A stretch of 64,000 nt of DNA from Mycolicibacterium helvum (lineage in GTDB: Bacteria; Actinomycetota; Actinomycetes; Mycobacteriales; Mycobacteriaceae): positions 2,108,001 through 2,172,000 of the forward strand of contig NZ_AP022596.1 in the NCBI RefSeq assembly GCF_010731895.1, read 5' to 3'. Every line of letters begins with the position of its first letter. The first letter of the stretch is position 1. Shown piece after piece: positions 17,237-25,167 of this stretch. The notes beneath the pieces are model-generated. The model ran no database searches, was not told the origin of the DNA, and saw only the letters and a list, made by a program, of their open reading frames with translations. A program made the translations under genes and the position numbers.

Positions 17237-18199
17237 TCAGTCGATGCCGATGATCTCCTGCGCGATTGCGGCCACCCGGGTCTGGGCAGCCGACACCAGC
17301 CGCTGACGGTTCTTGTTGGCCTCCTCATAGGCGACGACGGCGCGAATATCGGCGGGATCCTCAAGCTGCTTCACCGCGGCGACAGCGTCGTTGAGGTTGA
17401 GCTCGTCGTAACCGGCGATCGGCAATTCCTGGGGCGACAGCACACCGGTTGCACTGCGCAACGAGTGCAACGCATCGGCGGCACCGTCAGCGCCCTCGCG
17501 TCGGGCCACCCGCTCGGCGGTCTCCAGCGCCGCATCCCGCGAGGCCTGGGCCGCCTTGACCGCCACCTCACCGGCGTGCGCGCCGCGGCTGACCAGCTGG
17601 TCGACGATGGGCCGGCTATTACGGATGGCGTCCAGCGCCCGGTCGATACCGCGGACCGATGAAATCACCGGCCAGTTGGCCACTCGGACGGTCAGCCCGG
17701 TGAGAATCTGCAGCGGCGTGCGCCGCAGTGCGGCCGGACCGCCCAGCGCGTCCTCGGCCAGCACGGTGGTCAGCCAGTCGACGGTCGCCGAGTGCGCCGT
17801 GATCAGGCGATTGGCCAGGCTTTCGACCTCGGGCTGGTGTGCCGCGACGGCCAGCGCCTTGACGTAGCGGGAGCGATCGAGCAGCTGACCCTCCAGGGCG
17901 AGATCGCCCAGCAGGGCCTCCTCGAACGGCTGTGCCTGTTCGGTGAGGGCCTTGACGGCCGCGGCCGCGCGGCCGAAGAACGGGCCGATCACGTCGGGAA
18001 AGCCGCCAAGATCGCGGATGGCAGCCTCGATGGCTTCGGCGCGTTCGCGGCCGTTGGCGGCGTTCTGGGTGAGCTCGGTGCGCACCGCATCGGTGCGCGC
18101 CTGCGCCACCCTGGTTTCGGCGATCTGGATCTCGGTGTTGGTCAGGTCGAGGACCGCCCGCAGTTGGGCGAGCAGAGTGGTGGTGTCTGGTGTGGTCAT
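17237..18199 (-). CDS. Ferritin-like helical protein, function unknown
   Basis: The 320-residue protein is almost wholly helical. Residues 1-200 read as long amphipathic helices (LRAVLDLTNTEIQIAETRVA; ERAEAIEAAIRDLGGFPDVI; VESLANRLITAHSATVDWL) like ferritin-like fold proteins of actinobacteria. The C-terminal third (AKAAQASRDAALETAERVAR and later helices) may form coiled coils. There is no signal peptide or membrane segment. Glu and His residues are present, but a two-EXXH di-iron pattern is not clear, so a metal role is not claimed. It is a single-gene unit with a 533-bp non-coding region upstream. Functional assignment is weak. Confidence 0.65.
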   Translation of the reverse strand: MTTPDTTTLLAQLRAVLDLTNTEIQIAETRVAQARTDAVRTELTQNAANGRERAEAIEAAIRDLGGFPDVIGPFFGRAAAAVKALTEQAQPFEEALLGDLALEGQLLDRSRYVKALAVAAHQPEVESLANRLITAHSATVDWLTTVLAEDALGGPAALRRTPLQILTGLTVRVANWPVISSVRGIDRALDAIRNSRPIVDQLVSRGAHAGEVAVKAAQASRDAALETAERVARREGADGAADALHSLRSATGVLSPQELPIAGYDELNLNDAVAAVKQLEDPADIRAVVAYEEANKNRQRLVSAAQTRVAAIAQEIIGID

Positions 18200-18403
18200 C
18201 GCGTTTCTTCCCTTGTGCGTTGACTTGGTGTCGGCGCGGGGTTTTGCGCCTCGTTCAGTGGCCTACCCGATATGTCCGATCGGTACTCGCGTGCGGCGGT
18301 TGTCACAGTGTTCGGGCAGCGAATTTCACATTCCATTCAGATTTCCTGGACGAACGCCGACCAACTTCCCCACACGTTGCCTCGAACGGTAACGCTGTGG
18401 TGC

Positions 18404-18423
18404 AGAATCGGCCGGCCGATTCT
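18404..18423. repeat. Perfect 20-bp palindrome
   Basis: AGAATCGGCC is followed directly by its exact reverse complement GGCCGATTCT. The absence of a loop makes it more like a dimeric protein-binding site than a terminator. Confidence 0.6.
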
Positions 18424-18547
18424 TCGCCGTGACGTTACGTTCGGCGAGCGAATAGCCCTGCAATTCAGCGGTATTCAGCTTTGCTGATGGCACAGTTTGG
18501 TCACGGTGGGTATCACGATCGCTTACGGGATCATCACCGGTATTAAG

Positions 18548-18568
18548 GACTCTCCGATGCCGAGAGTC
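18548..18568. repeat. Inverted repeat GACTCTC-N7-GAGAGTC
   Basis: A perfect 7-bp stem with the loop CGATGCC lies 165 bp upstream of the hemophore-related gene. It has no T-run after it. It could be an operator or a small RNA hairpin; nothing further can be read. Confidence 0.4.
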
Positions 18569-18732
18569 TGACCGCGCCACATTCCGGGCAAACTGAGCCC
18601 AACATCACCGAACGCACCTGTAACACTCACAACCGGCGCGAATCACGCTCGCGGAACGGGGTTTTGCCACAAAGCCCGATGGGTACGTTGGGTTGGAGGA
18701 TGGGGGACAAGCAAAAGAAAGAAGTGATCGTT

Positions 18733-19128
18733 ATGTTCAGCAGTATCGCGCCGAGCCGGAAGGCTGCGGCGATATGTGCCGGTTGGCTCGTGGGGGGCTT
18801 GGCGGCGGCGACGCTCGCCGCGCCGATGGCCTCGGCGGCACCGGACTGCAGCAGCGCCGGCGTTTCCAACACCGTCAGTTCGGTGACTGGCTCAGCACAC
18901 CAGTATCTCGCCGGCCACCCCGGCGCCAATCAGGTCTTGACGGCGGCTTACACCCAGCCGCGCCCGCAGGCGGAAGCCAATGTGCGCGGGTACTTCACCG
19001 CCAACCCCGGGGAGTACTACGAGCTGCGCGGGATCCTGGCGCCGATCGGTGACACCCAGCAGGCGTGCAATGTCACGGTGCTGCCGCCCGATCTACAAAC
19101 GGCCTACAACGCGTTCATGGCCGGCTGA
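18733..19128 (+). CDS. Hemophore-related secreted protein (Rv0203-like family)
   Basis: The 131-residue exported protein has signal sequence AAAICAGWLVGGLAAATLA and a cleavage site near SASA|AP. The mature part carries the family pattern: CSSAGVSNTVSSVTGSAHQYL, then TAAYTQPRPQAEANVRGYF, then NPGEYYELRGILAPIGDTQQAC. The two cysteines (start and end of the domain) probably form one disulfide. Mycobacterial family members carry haem extracellularly; whether this one binds haem is not shown. The ATG at 18733 gives the best signal peptide; in-frame starts upstream to 18664 add only non-signal sequence. A strong hairpin follows the gene. Confidence 0.88.
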   Translation: MFSSIAPSRKAAAICAGWLVGGLAAATLAAPMASAAPDCSSAGVSNTVSSVTGSAHQYLAGHPGANQVLTAAYTQPRPQAEANVRGYFTANPGEYYELRGILAPIGDTQQACNVTVLPPDLQTAYNAFMAG

Positions 19129-19145
19129 CCCAGCCCGATATGGCG

Positions 19146-19179
19146 ATCCGCCGCCACTGCCTGTGCTGTGGCGGCGGAT
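19146..19179. terminator. Strong hairpin terminator between convergent genes
   Basis: ATCCGCCGCCAC (19146-19157) pairs perfectly with GTGGCGGCGGAT (19168-19179) around a 10-base loop. It lies between the stops of the hemophore-related gene (+) and the marR gene (-), so it can terminate both. There is only a minimal T-run (TT), which is common in mycobacteria. Confidence 0.7.
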
Positions 19180-19183
19180 TGCG

Positions 19184-19630
19184 TCAGTCCTCAAGGCGTT
19201 CCAGCGCCCCGGCAATGACCTCGTCGAATCCGCGCAGCTGCGCCTGCGTCGCCCCGTCGAAGAGCACCGAGCGGACCAGCGCGACGTGGTCGGGTGCCGC
19301 GGTGGCGAGCGCAGCACTTCCGACCGGGGTGATCTCGACGGTGGCGCCGCGCCGATCATCCTCGCTATCACGGCGCTCCACCAGGTCACGGGTCCGCATT
19401 CGGCGCAGTTGATGGGACACCCGGCTCTGCTCCCAGTCCAGCGCAGCGGCCAGTTCGAGCACCCGGAGTGGACCGCGCTCGGAGAGTGCGACCAATACCT
19501 CGTAGTCGGCGAGCGACAATCCGCAGCGCGCCTGAAGGTGGCGGTTCATCGCGACCTGCAGGCGGTTGCCCAATGTCAGGTAGTTGCGCCAGATCCGCTG
19601 TTGGTCATTGGTCAACCAGCGCTGAGCCAT
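19184..19630 (-). CDS. MarR-family transcriptional regulator
   Basis: The 148-residue protein has a winged helix at about residues 40-105: SLADYEVLVALSERGPLRVLELAAALDWEQSRVSHQLRRM, and the wing RDSEDDRRGATVEITPVG. Terminal helices form the dimer interface. The ATG at 19630 is chosen because upstream residues in frame overlap the operator-like palindrome. It is divergent from the pirin gene across 92 bp. MarR proteins usually repress themselves and a divergent gene, so the pirin is the likely target. There is no conserved redox cysteine pair; one Cys (RCGLS) is present. Confidence 0.92.
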   Translation of the reverse strand: MAQRWLTNDQQRIWRNYLTLGNRLQVAMNRHLQARCGLSLADYEVLVALSERGPLRVLELAAALDWEQSRVSHQLRRMRTRDLVERRDSEDDRRGATVEITPVGSAALATAAPDHVALVRSVLFDGATQAQLRGFDEVIAGALERLED

Positions 19631-19647
19631 GCAACCACCATAGCGGA

Positions 19648-19667
19648 ATACATGACACGTCATCTAT
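19648..19667. promoter_or_regulatory. Candidate MarR operator
   Basis: The core ATGACACGTCAT (19652-19663) has perfect 5-bp arms. Flanking ATA and TAT extend the symmetry to a 20-bp site. It sits between the divergent marR and pirin starts, the classic location for MarR autoregulation. Confidence 0.6.
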
Positions 19668-19722
19668 GTTGTGGCAGTCAGCGCCGGCCACTTAGGCTGG
19701 CATCGACCCAAGGGGTGATGAC

Positions 19723-20478
19723 ATGGCCGCAACCGTCGACATCAGGCGTGCCGCCGACCGCGCCGCGACAAAGATCGACTGGCTGGACTCCAAGCATTCG
19801 TTCTCGTTCGGACACCACTACGACCCGGTGAACACCCACCACGGCCTGCTGTTGGTGAACAACGACGACATCGTCAAACCCGGATCCGGTTTCGACACCC
19901 ATCCACACCGGGATATGGAGATCGTCACGTGGGTGCTGCAGGGATCGCTGGTGCACCAGGACTCCACCGGCCACTCCGGGGTGATCTATCCTGGCCTGGC
20001 CCAACGGATGTCGGCAGGACGAGGCATCTTGCACTCGGAGAAGAACGACTCGTGGACACTGACCGGAAACGAAACACACAGCGATCCAGTGCATTTCGTC
20101 CAGATGTGGGTGGTTCCCGACGAGTCGGGCCTCGATCCGGGCTATCAACAACTCGAAATCGATGACGAGTTACTGCGCGGCGGCCTGGTGACGATCGCCT
20201 CAGGGATGCCCGAACACAAGGACCAGACCGCGATCGCAATCCGCAACCGGTATGCGGCATTACACGGTGCGCGGCTACAGCCCGGCGACGCCGTGGAGTT
20301 GCCAGAAGCTCCGTATCTGCACCTGTTCGTCCCGCGCGGCGAGGTGACGTTGGAGGGTGCCGGTGCGCTACGCGAAGGTGACGCGGTGCGGTTCACCGCG
20401 GCGGGTGGTCAGCGGATCACCGCCACCCAGCCCGCCGAAATCCTGGTCTGGGAGATGCATGCCGGCCTGGCGGCTTAG
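19723..20478 (+). CDS. Pirin family protein (Rv0181c-like)
   Basis: The 251-residue bicupin has the pirin N-terminal domain with the four usual iron ligands: H60 and H62 (GFDTHPHRDMEIVTW) and H104 and E106 (GILHSEKND). The signature VLQGSLVHQDSTGHSGVIYPG is present, as is the pirin C-terminal cupin. Known members have quercetin 2,3-dioxygenase-like activity or act as redox-sensing partners. It is cytoplasmic. It is probably controlled by the divergent MarR. This gene marks the return to the conserved backbone before the mce1 locus. Confidence 0.94.
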   Translation: MAATVDIRRAADRAATKIDWLDSKHSFSFGHHYDPVNTHHGLLLVNNDDIVKPGSGFDTHPHRDMEIVTWVLQGSLVHQDSTGHSGVIYPGLAQRMSAGRGILHSEKNDSWTLTGNETHSDPVHFVQMWVVPDESGLDPGYQQLEIDDELLRGGLVTIASGMPEHKDQTAIAIRNRYAALHGARLQPGDAVELPEAPYLHLFVPRGEVTLEGAGALREGDAVRFTAAGGQRITATQPAEILVWEMHAGLAA

Positions 20479-20575
20479 AGTCGCCGCCGCGGTAGTCGGC
20501 CCGGGCGGCGCGGTCTACATCACCGACGATTACGCCGGTGCGGTATATCGCGCCGCCGGGCCGCTGACCTACTAG
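20479..20575 (+). pseudogene. Remnant of a PQQ-dependent sugar (sorbosone) dehydrogenase C-terminus
   Basis: From 20480 the reading frame encodes VVGPGGAVYITDDYAGAVYR, then AAGPLTY and a stop at 20573-20575. The pattern G-G-hydrophobic-Y-hydrophobic-T-D-D-Y-x-G-x-hydrophobic-Y-R is the last blade of sorbosone/glucose dehydrogenase beta-propellers. No start or upstream propeller is present; the preceding bases belong to the pirin gene in another frame. It is therefore a degraded fragment of about 31 codons. Confidence 0.55.
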
Positions 20576-20850
20576 CGATGCACTCGGCTGCCGCGTCCGG
20601 TGACTGCGACGTAGATGGCAATCAACACGACGGCGACGACGACGCCGACCAAGAACGGGATGATCGCAAACCCGCCGTTGGAGTTGGAGTATCCGACCTG
20701 GTAGGAGATCCACGTCCCCAGGAAGGAACCCACCGCCCCCAGCAGGATCGTCACGATAATGCCAATGTTCTGCTTACCGGGCATCACTAGCCGTGCCAGT
20801 GCGCCGACGATCAGTCCGACGACGATCGCTCCAATAATCGTTCCGATCAT
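20572..20850 (-). CDS. GlsB/YeaQ/YmgE (transglycosylase-associated) small membrane protein
   Basis: The 92-residue protein has three predicted membrane segments: IIGAIVVGLIVGALARLVMPG, then IGIIVTILLGAVGSFLGTWI, then FAIIPFLVGVVVAVVLIAIYV. The GALARLVMPGKQ motif is typical of the family. Members are small stress-linked membrane proteins without a defined activity. Its stop overlaps the tail of the sugar-dehydrogenase remnant by four bases. Confidence 0.92.
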   Translation of the reverse strand: MIGTIIGAIVVGLIVGALARLVMPGKQNIGIIVTILLGAVGSFLGTWISYQVGYSNSNGGFAIIPFLVGVVVAVVLIAIYVAVTGRGSRVHR

Positions 20851-21086
20851 TGCTGCTCCTCATGTTCTGGCGGCCCCGGAAGGGCACCGCGCCAAGCAGT
20901 AGTTCCCCACCTGTGACGCGGATAACCGTCCCGCGGGCAAGAAATTGTCGGCGCGGCAAATCAACGTCGCTGGTCGTGACGACGCCGGTGCCGAACCGCC
21001 GCAATGCCGTTACCAAAGTTGGCTGTGTGGTTGCTGAGAATAGGGGTGTACCTGCCGTAGTGGGCTCTCAGCATGAAAGGGCAACT

Positions 21087-22166
21087 GTGCCAACCATCGC
21101 CGCGAAGCTACGCCGCCTGGTCGCGGGCAGCATGGCTGTGACCAGCTGCCTCGCGCTCGCGGCCACGATCGGCATGCCCGTCGCGTCGGCCGATGGCCGT
21201 GAGCAACTGGCACAGGCCATCGCCACCACGCGCGGCAGCTACCTCGTCTACAACTTCGGAAGTGGTTATCCGGCGCCAATGCTCAATGCCGGCGGTAATT
21301 GGTACGAGCTGACCAACGGCGGCCACCTGATGATCATCAAGGCCGCTTCCAGACGGCTGACTCCCCGGCTGCTGGTCGATACCCACACCGGCTACCAGGC
21401 TCGCTGCGAGCAGACTCCTGGCACCCGCACCCGTGAGGGATTGGTGCAGGCCTCCGAGACCTACACCCCGCTGCAGGCGTGGCAGGCGCTCGGGCAGCCG
21501 ACCATCGCGATCAACGCCAACTTCTTCGATGTCCGTGGGCAGCAGGCCGGTTCGTGGAAGTCGACCGGGTGCAGCTCTCCGCTGGGCGCTTATGTTGACA
21601 ACACGCAGGGACAGGGCCGGGCCAACGCCGCGGTGACCGGGACCGTCGCCTATGCCGGCAAACAGGCACTGTCCGGCGGCGACGAGGTGTGGACCGCACT
21701 GACGACGATGGTCCTTCCCGTCGCGGGTGCGCCATTCGTCGTCCCGCCCAAGTCGCCCAACGACTATGACGCCGCCACCCCGGTGATCCAGGGGCTGCTG
21801 GACAAGGGCACCCGGTTCGCCGCGGTCAGCGGACTCGGACTGCTGGCCCCCGGCGACACCGGCCAGCTCAACGATCCAGGCCCCAGCGCGGCGCGCACTG
21901 CGCTGGCCTACGCCAGGGACAAGGACGAGATGTACATCTTCCAGGGCGGCAGCTACACACCCGATCAGATCCAGGATCTCTTCCGCGGGCTGGGCAGCGA
22001 CACCGCGATCCTGCTCGACGGTGGTGGGTCGTCGTCGATCGTGTTGCGCCGCGACACCGGTGGCATGTGGGCCGGTGCGGGCGTGCCGAGAGGCTCCTGC
22101 GACACGGTGGCTGTGTTGTGCGATTCCCGTGAGCGCGCCCTGCCCGCCTGGCTGGGCTTCAACTAA
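21087..22166 (+). CDS. Secreted phosphodiester glycosidase family protein (NAGPA domain)
   Basis: The 359-residue exported protein has signal LVAGSMAVTSCLALAATIGMPVASA. The NAGPA-type domain (about residues 90-350) has the family hallmarks: AINANFFDV, LGAYVDNTQG, ALAYARDKDEMYIFQGG, and the catalytic-region signature AILLDGGGSSSIVL. Relatives remove GlcNAc from phosphodiesters or act on cell-wall glycans. The GTG at 21087 follows GAAAGGGCAACT and gives a clean signal peptide; in-frame starts further upstream lack any signal. A role in envelope glycan turnover is inferred. Confidence 0.88.
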   Translation: MPTIAAKLRRLVAGSMAVTSCLALAATIGMPVASADGREQLAQAIATTRGSYLVYNFGSGYPAPMLNAGGNWYELTNGGHLMIIKAASRRLTPRLLVDTHTGYQARCEQTPGTRTREGLVQASETYTPLQAWQALGQPTIAINANFFDVRGQQAGSWKSTGCSSPLGAYVDNTQGQGRANAAVTGTVAYAGKQALSGGDEVWTALTTMVLPVAGAPFVVPPKSPNDYDAATPVIQGLLDKGTRFAAVSGLGLLAPGDTGQLNDPGPSAARTALAYARDKDEMYIFQGGSYTPDQIQDLFRGLGSDTAILLDGGGSSSIVLRRDTGGMWAGAGVPRGSCDTVAVLCDSRERALPAWLGFN

Positions 22167-22170
22167 CGAC

Positions 22171-22641
22171 TCACGCGTGCTGTGGCTCGTAGCCGCAGAT
22201 GGCTGCCACCTTGTCGGCCGATGCGGAGGCCGGGTCGAATTGGTAACCAAGCCATTCGGTTGCCAGACGCCGGGCGAGTTCGATGCCGACGACCCGCTGG
22301 CCGAAGCACAACACCTGAGCGTTGTTGCTCAAGATCGCGCGCTCCACCGAGAAGCTGTCGTGCGCGGTGACAGCGCGGATCCCGGGTACCTTGTTGGCGG
22401 CAATGGCGACGCCGAGGCCGGTGCCGCAGACCAGTAGGGCACGGTCGGCGTCGCCGTTGGCGATCATGCGGGCAGCGGCGACCGCGACGTGCGGGTAGGC
22501 GGTGTTCTCGTCGGACCTGACCCCGACGTCGACGACAGAAGTGACGCGCGGGTCGGCCTCGAAGTCCTTGCGCAGGATGTCTTTGTACTGGAGCCCGGCG
22601 TCGTCGCTGCCGACAACGATACGGAGTTTCTCGTGGCTCAT
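22171..22641 (-). CDS. RpiB/LacAB-family sugar-phosphate isomerase, probably tetrose-phosphate specific
   Basis: The 156-residue protein keeps the RpiB fold and the catalytic cysteine motif [39 protein letters not shown] matches the rest of the active site. The N-terminal motif reads GSDDAG, where classical ribose-5-phosphate isomerases have GSDHAG, so substrate preference probably differs. I recall RpiB-type D-erythrulose-4-phosphate isomerases in M. smegmatis threitol metabolism, and the neighbouring Dha-type kinase and SDR support that reading. The ATG overlaps the kinase stop (ATGA). It is last in the minus-strand arm. Confidence 0.85.
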   Translation of the reverse strand: MSHEKLRIVVGSDDAGLQYKDILRKDFEADPRVTSVVDVGVRSDENTAYPHVAVAAARMIANGDADRALLVCGTGLGVAIAANKVPGIRAVTAHDSFSVERAILSNNAQVLCFGQRVVGIELARRLATEWLGYQFDPASASADKVAAICGYEPQHA

Positions 22642-24356
22642 GATCTCTCCTCGATGAGTTCAGCGACAGCATGGATGCACATGGCCAGCGATATCGCGCC
22701 GGCATCTGGGGTGCCGACCGAACGGTCGGCCAGCGGCCGAGCCCGTCCAACCTTCGGGCGCAGCTCGGCGGTTTCCACGGCGGCCTTCTCAGCAACCTCC
22801 GACGAAGCGAGCCAGGCTGTGCGCCAACTAATTCCGTCCGACACAGCCTGCTCGAGCGACTCAACGAAAGGTCCCAGCGCGTCCAGCATGGTCTTGTCGC
22901 CGCGCTTGGCACCGCCGAGTTCCACCAGCGCGTCGTGCCCGGCGCGCACCGCCTCGGCGACGTCGCGATCGCCGGGGGTGCCGCGATCGCCCAGGCGAGC
23001 GGCGGCGGCATTCAGCGCCGCGCCCCACAGCACGCCGGAGGTGCCGCCGGCTTTGGCGGCCCAGGCCTCGCCCGCCGCGGTCAGCGCCGCCGCCCCACCG
23101 CCACCCTGGGTCACCGCGGCGGCGGCGGCCCGCGAAGCCGCTGTGGCGCCTTTGACCATGCCGCGACCGTGGTCGCCGTCGCCGGCAACAGCGTCGATCC
23201 GACCCAGGTCGGACTCCGCCTCGATCATCTGTCCGGCGATCGCCGCAATACCCTGTGCGACAAGCGCACCGACGGCGCGGGAGGCGTCGTCGGCTGTGAG
23301 AATCGCGACGGCGCCCGTCTGCCTGGTCACTTCGGCGCGCCGGGTCTCGGCGACGGTGGCGACCGCGCCTTTCCGATAGGCGGGCGTATCGGCCGGTGAG
23401 ATCCACAGCCGTTCAAGTTCGTCGTCGAGCCACATCACAGTGAGCGAGCAACCGGCCATATCCAGGCTGGTGACCAGTTCGCCAACCTCTGGCTGAATTA
23501 CAGTGTGCCCGGACGCGACGAGCAACTCGGCGACGGTTTTCCAGACCACGAACAGTTCCTCGTACTTGGTGCGCCCCAAGCCATTGAGGATCACCGCAAT
23601 GCGGTTCGCGGCGCCACTTGGCTTTTCGGCGAGCACGCCGCAGACCAGCAGCCCGGCGAGTTCGGCGGCCGTGGGCATCTCATGGCTTGATACGCCCGGC
23701 TCGCCATGTATGCCCAGGCCCAGGTCCATGGTGCCAGGGCTGACCGTGAACAACGGCCGGTCGGCTCCGGGCATGGTGCAACCGTCGAACGCCACACCGA
23801 GGGTGCGGGTGGCGGCATTGGCCTTGGCCGCTGCTGCCTCGACCGTGCCGAGGTCGGCGCCTTCCTCCGCGATCGCACTGGCACAGCGGAATACGGTGAA
23901 ATCGCCGGCAATACCCCGGCGCTTGGCGGCGTCCTGCGGAGCGGCACTGGCAATGTCGTCTGTCACCGCTAGATACCGCGCCTCGATCCCTTGGTCGCGC
24001 AATTCCTGCACGGCCAGGCCGAAGTTCATCACGTCTCCGGCGTAGTTACCGGTGATCAACAGCACCCCGGCATCGCCGTGCGCGGCTTGCGCCACCGATA
24101 CCACCTCCCGCGCGGAGGGCGAGGTGAAGATATTGCCGACCACTGCGCCGTCGGCAAAGCCAGGCCCGACCACGCCGCAAAATGCGGGGTAATGGCCGGA
24201 ACCACCACCGACGACGACAGCGACTTTGCCCGTGGGGGTTTCAGTCGCTCGCACCACGCCACCGGGAACCCCGACGACATAATCCGCGTTGGCGTCCAGG
24301 AAGCCGGCGAGCATGTCCTCGGTGAACGTGGCCGGGTCGTTGAACAGGCGTGTCAT
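22638..24356 (-). CDS. Dihydroxyacetone kinase family protein, fused DhaK-DhaL, likely erythrulose kinase
   Basis: The 572-residue ATP-dependent kinase has a DhaK domain at about residues 10-325 with [10 protein letters not shown] (51-60). H217 in GIHGEPG is the histidine that binds the ketose covalently as a hemiaminal. A DhaL (DAK2) domain covers about 350-565, with the nucleotide/Mg site [13 protein letters not shown] and the GGTSGVLWG loop. Single-chain enzymes of this type phosphorylate dihydroxyacetone or, in mycobacteria, D- or L-erythrulose. It is coupled by ATGA overlap to the RpiB-type isomerase, so the product is probably an isomerisable tetrulose phosphate. Dihydroxyacetone remains possible. 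Confidence 0.9.
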   Translation of the reverse strand: MTRLFNDPATFTEDMLAGFLDANADYVVGVPGGVVRATETPTGKVAVVVGGGSGHYPAFCGVVGPGFADGAVVGNIFTSPSAREVVSVAQAAHGDAGVLLITGNYAGDVMNFGLAVQELRDQGIEARYLAVTDDIASAAPQDAAKRRGIAGDFTVFRCASAIAEEGADLGTVEAAAAKANAATRTLGVAFDGCTMPGADRPLFTVSPGTMDLGLGIHGEPGVSSHEMPTAAELAGLLVCGVLAEKPSGAANRIAVILNGLGRTKYEELFVVWKTVAELLVASGHTVIQPEVGELVTSLDMAGCSLTVMWLDDELERLWISPADTPAYRKGAVATVAETRRAEVTRQTGAVAILTADDASRAVGALVAQGIAAIAGQMIEAESDLGRIDAVAGDGDHGRGMVKGATAASRAAAAAVTQGGGGAAALTAAGEAWAAKAGGTSGVLWGAALNAAAARLGDRGTPGDRDVAEAVRAGHDALVELGGAKRGDKTMLDALGPFVESLEQAVSDGISWRTAWLASSEVAEKAAVETAELRPKVGRARPLADRSVGTPDAGAISLAMCIHAVAELIEERS

Positions 24357-24382
24357 CTCAGCACCTCATCGATGAATGCGGA

Positions 24383-25144
24383 TCAGTGAATGTGGCTGCC
24401 GCCGTTGATGTCAACGGTGGTTCCGGTCAGATAGGCGGCGTCGTCGCTGGACAGGAAGGTGATTACTGCAGCCACTTCCTCGGTGGTCGCGGTGCGGCCG
24501 ACCGGGATGTCGGCGGCCAGCTTGGCTTCCTGCTGGTCGGTGGACCCCACGCGAATATTGGTGTCGACCGCGCCCGGGGTCACGGCGTTGACGGTGACCC
24601 CGGTCTCGGCGATCTCGCGGGCCAGCGCCTTGGTGAAGCCAAGGATCGCGGCCTTGGCCGAGGAGTAGGGCACCTTGCCGAACACCCCGCCGCCGCGCTG
24701 CGCGCTCACCGAGCTCATATTGACGATGCGACCCCAGCCTTGGCCGATCATCGCCGGCAGGAACGCCTTGGTCACCAGGTAGGTCCCGGTGGCGTTGACG
24801 GCCATGACCGTGTTCCAGATGTCGAGCGTGGTCTCCAAGAACGGGACCGGCGAGGTGATACCGGCGATGTTGGCCAGCGCTCCCACCGGAGGTAAGTTGC
24901 CGGAGGACACCTCGGCGGCGACCGCGGCTTGGGCCAGGGTCACCGACTCTTCAGAGGTGACGTCCACTGCGTGGCCGAAAGCCGGTACGGCGTACTGATT
25001 CCCGATTTCGGCGGCCACCTTGGCGGTCTTCTCACCGTCCAGGTCCAGGATGACGACGGCCCAACCCTCGCGTGCGTAACGCTGAGCGACGGTCATGCCG
25101 ATACCACGCTCCGAGGTGGCCCCGGTGATCACTGCGGTTTTCAT
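24383..25144 (-). CDS. Short-chain dehydrogenase, likely polyol dehydrogenase
   Basis: The 253-residue classical SDR has the cofactor motif TGATSERGIG (residues 7-16). D34/D36 after the second strand (VVILDLDGEKT) suggest NAD preference. NIAG is at about 93, the catalytic Ser is in NMSSVSAQRGG, and Tyr-x3-Lys is in PYSSAKAA. The insertion SERGIG resembles sugar-alcohol SDRs. In this operon it would oxidise a polyol to the ketose that the DhaK-type kinase phosphorylates; threitol to erythrulose is the leading idea by analogy with M. smegmatis. The substrate is not proven by sequence. Confidence 0.88.
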   Translation of the reverse strand: MKTAVITGATSERGIGMTVAQRYAREGWAVVILDLDGEKTAKVAAEIGNQYAVPAFGHAVDVTSEESVTLAQAAVAAEVSSGNLPPVGALANIAGITSPVPFLETTLDIWNTVMAVNATGTYLVTKAFLPAMIGQGWGRIVNMSSVSAQRGGGVFGKVPYSSAKAAILGFTKALAREIAETGVTVNAVTPGAVDTNIRVGSTDQQEAKLAADIPVGRTATTEEVAAVITFLSSDDAAYLTGTTVDINGGSHIH

Positions 25145-25167
25145 GATTCTCCTTGAGATCAGTTCTG

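Larger units (their letters stand above)
18200..18732. other. 533-bp intergenic region with palindromes
   Basis: No convincing gene is seen here on either strand. The region is less GC-rich than average. It lies between the divergent ferritin-like gene and the hemophore-related gene, so it holds both promoters. It contains a perfect 20-bp palindrome (18404-18423), a 7-bp-stem hairpin (18548-18568) and a weaker TCGCCG/CGGCGA pair near 18425-18448. Short open frames here have no family-like sequence. Confidence 0.5.

Noticed and set aside
18326..18580. 84-codon minus-strand frame in the long intergenic region
   Set aside because: It has no Shine-Dalgarno, a polar low-complexity sequence and crosses two palindromes; it looks non-coding.
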